The notes under the pieces: generated by a model
Database searches by the model: none
What the model saw: only the letters and a program-made list of their open reading frames with translations
Told to the model about the DNA's origin: nothing
Shown here: piece by piece, positions 1 through 4,453 of the stretch
How the letters are laid out: the number at the start of each line of letters is the position of its first letter
Numbering within the stretch: position 1 is the first letter of the stretch
Assembly (NCBI GenBank): GCA_025464915.1
Contig: JAODNF010000415.1
Location: 1-5,287, forward strand
Reading direction: 5' to 3'
Source: Frankiales bacterium
GTDB taxonomy: Bacteria; Actinomycetota; Actinomycetes; Mycobacteriales; SCTD01
DNA: 5,287 nucleotides
Position numbers and translations under genes: made by a program

Positions 1-121
1 CGCAGTCCTCGGTGAACAGGTCAGCGAACGGGCTCCAGTCACCCGACCTCGTGCACTCGGCGACGACCGAGTTGTAGCGGTCGAGGCCCTCATCGATCTC
101 TGCGCGCGTGAACCGTCCCAT
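1..121 (-). CDS. NTF2-like / SnoaL-like protein, N-terminal fragment (runs off left edge)
   Basis: Forty residues are visible from an ATG at 121..119 before the window edge cuts the gene. They begin MGRFTRAEID and contain the stretch DWSPFADLFTED, which resembles the N-terminal helix and first strand of nuclear transport factor 2 / SnoaL-like alpha+beta proteins, a family that includes ligand-binding and enzyme members acting on small polar or steroid-like compounds. The specific function cannot be told from this fragment. The start is constrained because the only upstream in-frame ATG (145..143) is followed at once by an in-frame TGA (133..131). No Shine-Dalgarno sequence is visible, and the start codon lies inside a perfect 13-bp inverted repeat. 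The gene follows the exported-protein gene on the same strand, with 34 bp between stop and start. The family call rests on motif resemblance. Confidence 0.6.
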   Translation of the reverse strand, partial: MGRFTRAEIDEGLDRYNSVVAECTRSGDWSPFADLFTEDC

Positions 122-148
122 GGGGCCGCATCATGGCGGCCCCATGGG
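117..148 (-). terminator. Perfect 13-bp hairpin covering the NTF2-like start codon
   Basis: Bases 117-129 (cccatggggccgc) are the exact reverse complement of 136-148, with a 6-nt loop at 130-135. On the minus-strand transcript the hairpin begins 7 nt after the stop codon of the upstream exported-protein gene. The downstream start codon (121..119) sits in its 3' arm. No U-tract follows, so it is either a tail-less GC-rich terminator, a translation-masking hairpin, or both. The repeat is directly visible; its role is inferred. Confidence 0.55.
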
Positions 149-155
149 TCCCTGG

Positions 156-590
156 CTAGTTCACCGTCACGGGGGCCGTGGCGAAGGCCTCGTTGCCCGA
201 GGCGTCCTTGAGGACGACGTAGAAGGTGCCGTCGCTGAGGCTGGCGTCGTTGAGGTGGTGGTTGCCGTTGCCGACACCGTTCGTGACGGGCGTGCCCTCG
301 GGCAGACAGGTGCTGCCGTCGTTGAGCCACACGGTGTAGACGCTGCTCGGCGCGCCCCGCTTGAGCGACACCTCACCGTTGACGAAGCGGGCCTCGCCGG
401 GCTTGCCAGGGGCGTTGACGATGGCGAAGCCGTTGGTGCCGGCGCCCGTGCCCGGGTCGCACTGCTGCGAGTTGTCCGTGACGGTCGGGGACAGGCCGCT
501 GCGAGCGGCGCCGTTGCCGCCGGCTGAGGCGGTCGTCGCGCCGGCAACGGCCACGACGGCGCCGGAAGCGAGCAGAAGAGCAGAGCGCAC
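156..590 (-). CDS. Small exported beta-rich protein of unknown function
   Basis: A 144-aa product starting at GTG 590..588. This start is chosen because GGAGG (595-599) lies 4 nt upstream and the first residues form a clean signal peptide: MRSALLLASG, a hydrophobic core, and a likely cleavage after ASA at about residue 23. The open frame extends further upstream (to 683), but that part is Arg/Pro-rich and unlike a real N-terminus. The mature part of about 120 aa is rich in Gly, Thr and Val with alternating strand patterns (VYTVWLND, GTFYVVLKDASG) and ends in APVTVN, suggesting a small beta-sandwich. Two cysteines, C44 and C95, could form a disulfide outside the cell. I do not recognise a named family. 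The next gene on the strand is the NTF2-like fragment, after a hairpin. The gene is divergent from the one at 779, with a 188-bp shared upstream region. Confidence 0.8.
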   Translation of the reverse strand: MRSALLLASGAVVAVAGATTASAGGNGAARSGLSPTVTDNSQQCDPGTGAGTNGFAIVNAPGKPGEARFVNGEVSLKRGAPSSVYTVWLNDGSTCLPEGTPVTNGVGNGNHHLNDASLSDGTFYVVLKDASGNEAFATAPVTVN

Positions 591-594
591 AGGT

Positions 595-599
595 CCTCC
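595..599 (-). promoter_or_regulatory. Ribosome binding site deciding the GTG start at 590
   Basis: GGAGG on the minus strand with a 4-nt spacer (acct) to GTG 590..588. It supports the internal start directly before the signal peptide over the longer open frame upstream. Confidence 0.75.
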
Positions 600-766
600 A
601 CTGGGTGGCCGCCGCCGACAGTGCAGCGGGATGGGCGCAGTTTGCTTAGAACACGTGGGTTTCACACCTTCTGCACCGCGCATCTTCGCGGGTTGTGCGC
701 CGACCGGCGCCGGGTGGCAACGCGATCCGCTTGGCAGGTGTCTGCCCCGCCACCCCCGGCGTGGCC

Positions 767-772
767 TAGGTT
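767..772 (+). promoter_or_regulatory. Probable -10 element (TAGGTT) of a leaderless gene
   Basis: TAGGTT matches the actinobacterial -10 pattern TANNNT. It is followed by exactly 6 nt and then GTG at 779, which would place the transcription start on the first base of the start codon. No Shine-Dalgarno sequence is seen before 779 and no clear -35 is present. Both observations are common for leaderless genes in this phylum. The assignment is inferred from spacing. Confidence 0.5.
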
Positions 773-778
773 CCCTCT

Positions 779-1087
779 GTGGACGAGGAGCCGCGGGACG
801 CGGTGCTGCGTGACCTCGGTGGTCTGCACGCCGACGTCGTCGACCGCTGCTGGGAGCAGCGCGACTGGTGGGTGAGCCAGTGGCCGGAAGGAGAGCAGTA
901 CCTCACGTGCCTGCTCGCGCAGGACGTGCAGGAGGCTGTCAACGACGAGCGGGACGCGACCTGGCCGGTCTGCCCGGAGCACCAGGACCACCGGCTCTAC
1001 ATCGAGCCGGACCTCGGCACCGACCCGTTCTGGGTCTGCGAGGTGTCAGGGCTGCCCATCGCTCCCGTCGGTCACCTGCACGGATAG
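779..1087 (+). CDS. Small hypothetical Cys/His protein (possible zinc-ribbon-like C-terminus)
   Basis: A 102-aa acidic soluble protein starting at GTG 779. The N-terminal two thirds (EEPRDAVLRDLGGLHADVV, then a Trp-rich WEQRDWWVSQWPEGE) look helical. The C-terminal third has WPVCPEHQDHRLYIEP then FWVCEVSG, that is C65-x2-H68 followed by C87. This CPxH...WVC layout recurs in uncharacterised actinobacterial proteins and could bind a metal, although a fourth ligand is not obvious (H71 and H99 are candidates). There is no signal peptide or membrane segment. Its last 42 bp overlap, tail to tail, the 3' end of the 4Fe-4S gene on the other strand. Function unknown. Confidence 0.75.
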   Translation: MDEEPRDAVLRDLGGLHADVVDRCWEQRDWWVSQWPEGEQYLTCLLAQDVQEAVNDERDATWPVCPEHQDHRLYIEPDLGTDPFWVCEVSGLPIAPVGHLHG

Positions 1088-1270
1088 CGCGCCGCTCGAG
1101 CACATCTCGACCTGGCTGACGACCTCGGCAACGGTCGCGTTGGCCGGCTGGATCCACGGACGCGCGCCGGTGTCGAAGACCCGCGGCAGACCTCGTACGC
1201 ACATCGCCGCGTGCTGGCAGACGTCCGCGTCGAAGCCGACAACGACGCCCGGCCCCTCGTAGGACTTCAC
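1046..1270 (-). CDS. Divergent 4Fe-4S mono-cluster protein (YjdI-like, Fer4_19 type)
   Basis: A 74-aa product from GTG 1270..1268. The pattern VGFDADVCQHAAMCVRGLP, VFDTGARPWIQP and CSSGAL matches the short ferredoxin-like family that includes E. coli YjdI, whose members also have a three-Cys layout: here C18, C24 and C57, with H20 between the first two. R37-P38-W39-I40 is the conserved centre. The usual CPSGAL is CSSGAL here. The likely role is electron transfer or cluster sensing in the cytoplasm, with partner unknown. Its GTG overlaps the TGA of the upstream GNAT gene by 4 bp (GTGA), and AGGA lies 9 nt upstream within that gene, so translational coupling is likely. E. coli has the same two families side by side. 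The 3' end overlaps the plus-strand gene by 42 bp. Confidence 0.85.
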   Translation of the reverse strand: MKSYEGPGVVVGFDADVCQHAAMCVRGLPRVFDTGARPWIQPANATVAEVVSQVEMCSSGALSVQVTDGSDGQP

Positions 1271-1539
1271 GCGACCAGGTCCTGGTAGTCCGGGTGCTTG
1301 TCGATCCAGGCCCTGATGAACGGGCAGAGCGGCCGCACCCTCAGCCCGCGTGACCGTACGTCGTCGAGCGCGGCCCTCGCCAGCTGCGAGCCGATGCCCT
1401 TGCCCTCGAAGGCGTCGTCGATCTCGGTGTGCGTGAACACCAGGACGCCGGGCTGCTCCTCGAAGGCTGCCAGGCCGGCGTGCTCGCCGTCGACCGTGAT
1501 CTCGTAGGCGTGCTCCCGGCGCGTCACGTCAGTGGCCAT
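1267..1539 (-). CDS. Short GNAT-family N-acetyltransferase (YjdJ-like, Acetyltransf_CG type)
   Basis: A 90-aa product from ATG 1539..1537. It is half the usual GNAT length but typical for the compact CoA-binding subfamily that includes E. coli YjdJ and eukaryotic NATD1-like proteins. Visible marks are FTHTEIDDAFEGKGIGSQL (residues 35-53, containing the GxGIGS acetyl-CoA pyrophosphate loop) and the C-terminal CPFIRAWIDKHPDYQDLV (72-89), where C72 is a family hallmark. The substrate is unknown. The open frame continues upstream to 1665, but that part is Arg-rich and lacks family similarity. GGAGG ends only 1 nt before the ATG, too close for a normal ribosome binding site, and TACTGT lies 7 nt upstream, so a leaderless transcript is plausible. 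It overlaps the downstream 4Fe-4S gene by 4 bp. Confidence 0.88.
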   Translation of the reverse strand: MATDVTRREHAYEITVDGEHAGLAAFEEQPGVLVFTHTEIDDAFEGKGIGSQLARAALDDVRSRGLRVRPLCPFIRAWIDKHPDYQDLVA

Positions 1540-1546
1540 GCCTCCG

Positions 1547-1552
1547 ACAGTA
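1547..1552 (-). promoter_or_regulatory. Possible -10 element (TACTGT) of the GNAT / 4Fe-4S pair
   Basis: On the minus strand TACTGT fits TANNNT and lies 7 nt before ATG 1539..1537, the right distance for a leaderless start. No -35 is evident. Short -10 matches arise by chance, so confidence is modest. Confidence 0.35.
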
Positions 1553-1576
1553 CGTCCACGCATCCTCGTGAGAGGA

Positions 1577-1594
1577 ACGGCGTCAGGACGCCGT
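1577..1594 (-). terminator. Candidate terminator hairpin after the membrane-protein gene
   Basis: acggcgtc (1577-1584) and gacgccgt (1587-1594) are perfect inverted repeats, effectively a 7-bp stem with a 4-nt loop. On the minus-strand RNA it begins about 20 nt after the stop codon at 1614 and is followed by a pyrimidine-rich run (UCCUCUC). It could end the scramblase/membrane-protein transcript before the GNAT gene. A second pair, CGTGAGA at 1567-1573 and TCTCACG at 1612-1618, encloses it. Confidence 0.45.
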
Positions 1595-1613
1595 CGAGGC
1601 CACATCGGATGTC

Positions 1614-2114
1614 TCACGCGCAGAGGACGACGGCGCAGGAGGTGGCGTCGCGGAGCACCCGCCACCGGCCACCCGTCCTGCGCAGGTGCAGCTCGGCGTG
1701 CCGGACGTCGCCGGTGCGGGTCACGTCGAGCAGGACGACCGAGGTGGCACCGCGGGTCGTCACGCGCCGGACGGCGAGGCCGATCTGCGCGTTGTTGCTC
1801 CGCGCGTCCTCGGTTTGCGCGCGGAGCGCCTGGCAGATCTGGTCACGAGCCCGGTCGTCGGTCCCGGACGAGAAGTGCAGGTAGTCGTCGCAGTCGCCGA
1901 AGGTGGCCGCCTGCGTCCAGCGCAGGGCGACGCCCTTGGGGGTCTGGAGCCGGCGCAGGTCGACGGTGGCGACGAGCCCGATGCCGATCACGAGGAACTG
2001 CAGCAGGGCCAGGAGGATCAGCGGCTGCCGACGCATCCTGGCCCGGCGCTTCTCCTCTCCGGCCGCCTCGAGCTCGGCGTAGCGCGCTTCCAGCGAGAGG
2101 TCAGTTGAAGCCAC
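1614..2114 (-). CDS. Single-pass membrane protein with extracytoplasmic domain, unknown function
   Basis: A 166-aa product from GTG 2114..2112, with AGGA 5 nt upstream (2120-2123). Residues 1-30 are charged and helical (LEARYAELEAAGEEKRRARMRR), and residues 31-52 form one hydrophobic segment (PLILLALLQFLVIGIGLVA). The preceding Arg/Lys cluster predicts the N-terminus inside and the remaining about 110 residues outside. The outer part starts TPKGVALRWTQAATFGDCDDYL and ends in strands closing with WRVLRDATSC, resembling in layout the small NTF2-like/DUF4878 outer domains of actinobacterial membrane proteins. This resemblance is weak. Cysteines 75, 94, 160 and 165 may pair. The gene overlaps the end of the scramblase-like gene by 14 bp, so the two are likely co-translated and possibly partners. 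Confidence 0.8.
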   Translation of the reverse strand: MASTDLSLEARYAELEAAGEEKRRARMRRQPLILLALLQFLVIGIGLVATVDLRRLQTPKGVALRWTQAATFGDCDDYLHFSSGTDDRARDQICQALRAQTEDARSNNAQIGLAVRRVTTRGATSVVLLDVTRTGDVRHAELHLRRTGGRWRVLRDATSCAVVLCA

Positions 2115-2922
2115 GCGAGTCCTGCTTGAGCGCCGTGTCCACGGTCAGGGCGCTGGCGACGACGAGCGACAGCAGCGGGTCCTCGAGCTGCCGGTGGATC
2201 CGGATGACGAAGTTGTCGGCGGTCGTGAACATGGTCTTCGCCAGGCCCTCGAAGGTCTTCTTGATGCGGGCGACCTCGGTGCCGCCCTCGTCGACGATCG
2301 CGAAGTCCCAGGCCCGCCAGTTCTCCGCACGGAGCTCACCGACCTGCTGACCGCTCGCGGACAGCAGCCCGAAGCGGATCTTGCCGATGGCGTTCTGCTG
2401 CACCAGGCGGCCGACCTCGCCGACGCCCGGCTTCTCGACGATCACCTTGCTCTTGAGGAGCTTCGCGGGGCGCGTGATGTGCAGGACCGGCTTGCCCTGC
2501 ATGTCACGGACCTCGAGGCGGTGCGTGAAGAACTGGTCGTACTCGCCGATGAGCCGGACGACCTTCTTCAGGGCCGACTGCCCGATCTCGCTGACCGAGG
2601 CGATCTGGCCGCCGTTCTGGTCGTACACGGAGTACTGGTTCGAGACCTCGATGAGCTTCATCTTCTGGTTCACGACGAGGACCGGCTCGCTGAACACGGT
2701 CCCGCCACCAGTCGTGCCTGTCGGCGTGAGGCCGGCGCGCTCGGCCTGCTTCGCCAGCTGCTGTGGGTTCGACGCCTGCACCGGGCCGGGTCCGGCATCG
2801 ACCGGCGAGGTCGACTGCTGGCCGTTGGTGGCGACGTTGTCGGTCCACTTCTGCCCGTCGAACCAGCGGTGCTCGAAGGCACCCGTCGGATCCGGGAACC
2901 ACCCTGCCTGCGGCGTCGTCAT
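2101..2922 (-). CDS. DUF2510 plus scramblase / LURP-one-like protein
   Basis: A 273-aa product from ATG 2922..2920, with AGGA (2930-2933) 7 nt upstream. The open frame continues to 3348, but only as an antisense-like, Arg-rich extension overlapping the S53 gene. Residues 5-30 (QAGWFPDPTG, RWFDGQKWTD) are a DUF2510 motif, common at the N-terminus of actinobacterial envelope proteins. A Gln/Pro/Gly linker follows to about 75. Residues 76-265 have the tubby-like beta-barrel character of phospholipid-scramblase/LURP-one proteins: LVVNQKMKLIEVSNQYSVYDQNG, HRLEVRDMQGKPVLHI, WDFAIVDEGG and the C-terminal hydrophobic helix DPLLSLVVASALTVD. A lipid-binding or envelope role is inferred; scramblase activity is not established for bacterial members. 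The S53 gene ends 35 bp upstream, and a 20-bp hairpin spans the start codon. The stop overlaps the membrane-protein start. Confidence 0.85.
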   Translation of the reverse strand: MTTPQAGWFPDPTGAFEHRWFDGQKWTDNVATNGQQSTSPVDAGPGPVQASNPQQLAKQAERAGLTPTGTTGGGTVFSEPVLVVNQKMKLIEVSNQYSVYDQNGGQIASVSEIGQSALKKVVRLIGEYDQFFTHRLEVRDMQGKPVLHITRPAKLLKSKVIVEKPGVGEVGRLVQQNAIGKIRFGLLSASGQQVGELRAENWRAWDFAIVDEGGTEVARIKKTFEGLAKTMFTTADNFVIRIHRQLEDPLLSLVVASALTVDTALKQDSRGFN

Positions 2923-2951
2923 GCAGCCATCCTGCACGACGACGCCGCAGG
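2907..2951 (-). promoter_or_regulatory. 20-bp hairpin engulfing the scramblase-like gene start codon
   Basis: Bases 2907-2926 and 2932-2951 are inverted repeats of 20 bp with a 5-nt loop (2927-2931). The only mismatch (2921/2937) becomes a G.U pair in the minus-strand RNA. The ATG (2922..2920) and the first codons lie in the 3' arm, and the AGGA ribosome binding site straddles the arm-loop junction. The hairpin starts 6 nt after the S53 stop codon. No U-tract follows. It may be a tail-less terminator for S53 transcripts, a translational lock, or both. Confidence 0.65.
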
Positions 2952-2957
2952 AGCGGG

Positions 2958-4157
2958 TCAGAAGGCCCCGGTGCCGTTCGGCGTCCCGAGCCCGGTCGGC
3001 CCGTCGTACCCGGCCGTGCCGGTGCAGAGGTAGCTGCCGCTGCACGAGCCGTTGCTGCCCGAGGTCACGTCGAACAGCGAGGCGGTCTGGCTGTACGGGT
3101 AGGCGGAGCTGTAGTTGCCACCGGCGAGGGCGTAGACGGACGCGATGAGCGGCGAGGAGAGCGAGGTGCCGCCGACAGCTGCCCAGCCCTTGAAGCAGTT
3201 GCCGAGCAGCGAGTTCAGCGAGTCGCAGTTGCTGTCGTAGACACCGAGTCCCGAGTTCGGGTCGGCGACCGCGGAGACGTCGGCAACGGTGCGCTTCGCG
3301 CAACCGGCGTCGGTCTGCGTGGCCGGCTTCGGCTCGTAGGCCGAGCACCCGGACCCGGCGCCGCTCCAGACGGTCTCGGTCCAGCCGCGCGCGTTGCTCG
3401 CCGTGGTCAGGGTCGTCCCTCCGACGGCCGTGACGTACCGGGACGCGGCGGGGTACTCGACCCCGTAGCCGCTGTCACCCGAGGACACGGTGATCGCGAT
3501 GCCCGGGTGGTTGAAGTGGCTGTCGTCGGTCGTCTCCGTAGAGGACTCCGCCCCGCCGTAGCTGTTGGAGATCGCCACCACGCCCGGCGTCCGCGCAGCC
3601 GTGTCGACCGCTGTGTAGAGGTTGGCGTTCGTCGGCGAGGTCGCCTCGACCAGCAGGATGTGACAGCTCGGGCAGGCCGCGGAGACCGCGTCCAGGTCGA
3701 GGCTGATCTCTGTGGCCCAGCCGACGTCGTTGGTCGGGTAGGAGCCCTGGACGCCGTTCTGGTTCACCTTCTTGAAGCAGCCGCTCGCCGTCGTGCACGC
3801 CGGGAGCCCGTAGGCCGCCCGGTAAGTCGCGAGGTCGGCCTCAGCGGTCTTGTCGTCGTAGGCGTCGACGATCGCGACGGTGCGACCGGCCGCGCTGAGA
3901 CCCGCGAGCTTGTAGGCCGACTGGATCTGCGTCGGGCCGAGACCCGTGGGGCCACTGCTCGCGTTCGGCCGGGACCGGCCGAGCGCCTGCGCGTAGCAGT
4001 GGGCCTGGCCCACGGCGACGACCTTGTTGCAGCCGAGGGGAAGAGCGCGCAGCAGGCCCTTCACGGGGGCGGCGTCAGCGCCCCCGGTGAAGGGGAGCAG
4101 TCCGCCGGCGAGGAGCAGTGCTGCTCCGAGCGCGACGAAGCCACGGCGTCGTGTCAT
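2958..4157 (-). CDS. Secreted S53 family (sedolisin) serine peptidase without prodomain
   Basis: A 399-aa product from ATG 4157..4155, with AAGG about 10 nt upstream. The start is fixed by the signal peptide: MTRRRG, a hydrophobic core, and likely cleavage after ADA near residue 29. The open frame continues upstream to 4379 without protein-like sequence. S53 enzymes are acid endopeptidases with a Ser-Glu-Asp triad. Here E150 and D154 (TEISLD) show the E-x3-D spacing, D228 (SSGDSG) is the oxyanion Asp, and S332 (GGTSLSSP) is the nucleophile. D98 in AIVDAYDD is family-typical. The C-terminal FDVTSGSNG and YDGPTGLGTPNG carry the calcium-site Asp residues. Only about 40 residues lie between signal peptide and catalytic core, so the usual activation prodomain is missing, as in many actinobacterial relatives. 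Twelve cysteines suggest several disulfides. The protein ends right after the core, with no binding module. Confidence 0.93.
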   Translation of the reverse strand: MTRRRGFVALGAALLLAGGLLPFTGGADAAPVKGLLRALPLGCNKVVAVGQAHCYAQALGRSRPNASSGPTGLGPTQIQSAYKLAGLSAAGRTVAIVDAYDDKTAEADLATYRAAYGLPACTTASGCFKKVNQNGVQGSYPTNDVGWATEISLDLDAVSAACPSCHILLVEATSPTNANLYTAVDTAARTPGVVAISNSYGGAESSTETTDDSHFNHPGIAITVSSGDSGYGVEYPAASRYVTAVGGTTLTTASNARGWTETVWSGAGSGCSAYEPKPATQTDAGCAKRTVADVSAVADPNSGLGVYDSNCDSLNSLLGNCFKGWAAVGGTSLSSPLIASVYALAGGNYSSAYPYSQTASLFDVTSGSNGSCSGSYLCTGTAGYDGPTGLGTPNGTGAF

Positions 4158-4185
4158 GGACGTCCAGCCTTTCGGTACGGGGGGA

Positions 4186-4197
4186 ACGACCGGTCGT
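4186..4197. promoter_or_regulatory. 12-bp perfect palindrome in the S53 leader, candidate operator
   Basis: acgaccggtcgt reads the same on both strands. It lies between the proposed S53 promoter (4232-4260) and the start codon, about 30 nt upstream of the ATG, where a bound dimeric repressor would block elongation. It could also form a small RNA hairpin. The palindrome is seen directly; the function is inferred. Confidence 0.35.
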
Positions 4198-4231
4198 GGC
4201 TGGGTCACGGGTCCGGTCGGGTGAGGAGCAG

Positions 4232-4260
4232 AAGGTAGATCCCCGGCCCAACCTGGACAA
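4232..4260 (-). promoter_or_regulatory. Candidate promoter of the S53 peptidase gene
   Basis: On the minus strand TTGTCC (4260..4255) and TACCTT (4237..4232) are separated by exactly 17 bp, close to the housekeeping sigma pattern TTGACA-17-TANNNT. This predicts a start near 4225 and a leader of about 68 nt. CAACCT (4249-4254) and AGGTTG (4270-4275) form an inverted repeat flanking the -35 and could be a binding site. No other promoter-like pair was found in the 121-bp gap. Confidence 0.5.
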
Positions 4261-4278
4261 ACGCCACAAAGGTTGCGT

Positions 4279-4446
4279 TCAGGTGGGCGCCGGACCCTCG
4301 TACCTCTCGCGCAGCCGGCCCCGGACCTGCTCCGGTGTGTAGCTGCGTCGCTTGCGCTCGCCGCGTGCGACCACGGCACCGGTCGCCGCGACCCCCGCGA
4401 GACCGGCGAGCCCGAGCCACTTCCAGAGCCGCACGTAGGCGACCAT
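4279..4446 (-). CDS. 55-aa single-pass membrane protein, hypothetical
   Basis: From ATG 4446..4444 the product begins MVAYVRLWKWLGLAGLAG, giving one hydrophobic segment (about residues 8-27, LWKWLGLAGLAGVAATGAVV). It ends in a basic tail ARGERKRRSYTPEQVRGRLRERYEG that should lie in the cytoplasm and form a helix. Small proteins of this build (one membrane helix plus a YTPEQVRxRLRERY-type tail) recur in actinobacteria without known function. No strong ribosome binding site is seen; AAGG lies 14 nt upstream. An alternative GTG at residue 5 exists. Its start is only 7 bp from the divergent C92-type gene, and 121 bp separate its stop from the S53 start. Confidence 0.7.
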   Translation of the reverse strand: MVAYVRLWKWLGLAGLAGVAATGAVVARGERKRRSYTPEQVRGRLRERYEGPAPT

Positions 4447-4453
4447 ACGAGAC

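Noticed and set aside
704..713. ccggcgccgg palindrome in the 591-778 gap
   Set aside because: A purely G/C 10-bp palindrome is common at this base composition and has no supporting context.
733..746. GGCAG-gtgt-CTGCC inverted repeat upstream of the gene at 779
   Set aside because: Only 5-bp arms in GC-rich DNA; too likely by chance to call an operator.
1532..2350. A 272-codon plus-strand frame
   Set aside because: Extremely Arg/Ser-rich shadow across three minus-strand regions; no start signal or domain.
2194..3033. A 279-codon plus-strand frame opposite the scramblase-like gene
   Set aside because: Composition (Leu, Asp, Arg, Val rich) is that of a complement-strand shadow, and the minus strand has convincing DUF2510 and scramblase features.
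2923..3348. N-terminal extension of the scramblase-like frame
   Set aside because: Would overlap the S53 coding region out of frame and is Arg/Leu-rich; the ATG at 2922 starts a textbook DUF2510 motif with a ribosome binding site.
2763..4238. A 491-codon open frame on the plus strand opposite the S53 gene
   Set aside because: Its product is Arg/Gly/Ala/Val-rich with no recognisable motif, and it lies antisense to a clear S53 peptidase. Long antisense frames are expected at this GC content.
4158..4379. N-terminal extension of the S53 frame
   Set aside because: It would run through the promoter and the 55-aa gene; the ATG at 4157 starts a clear signal peptide.
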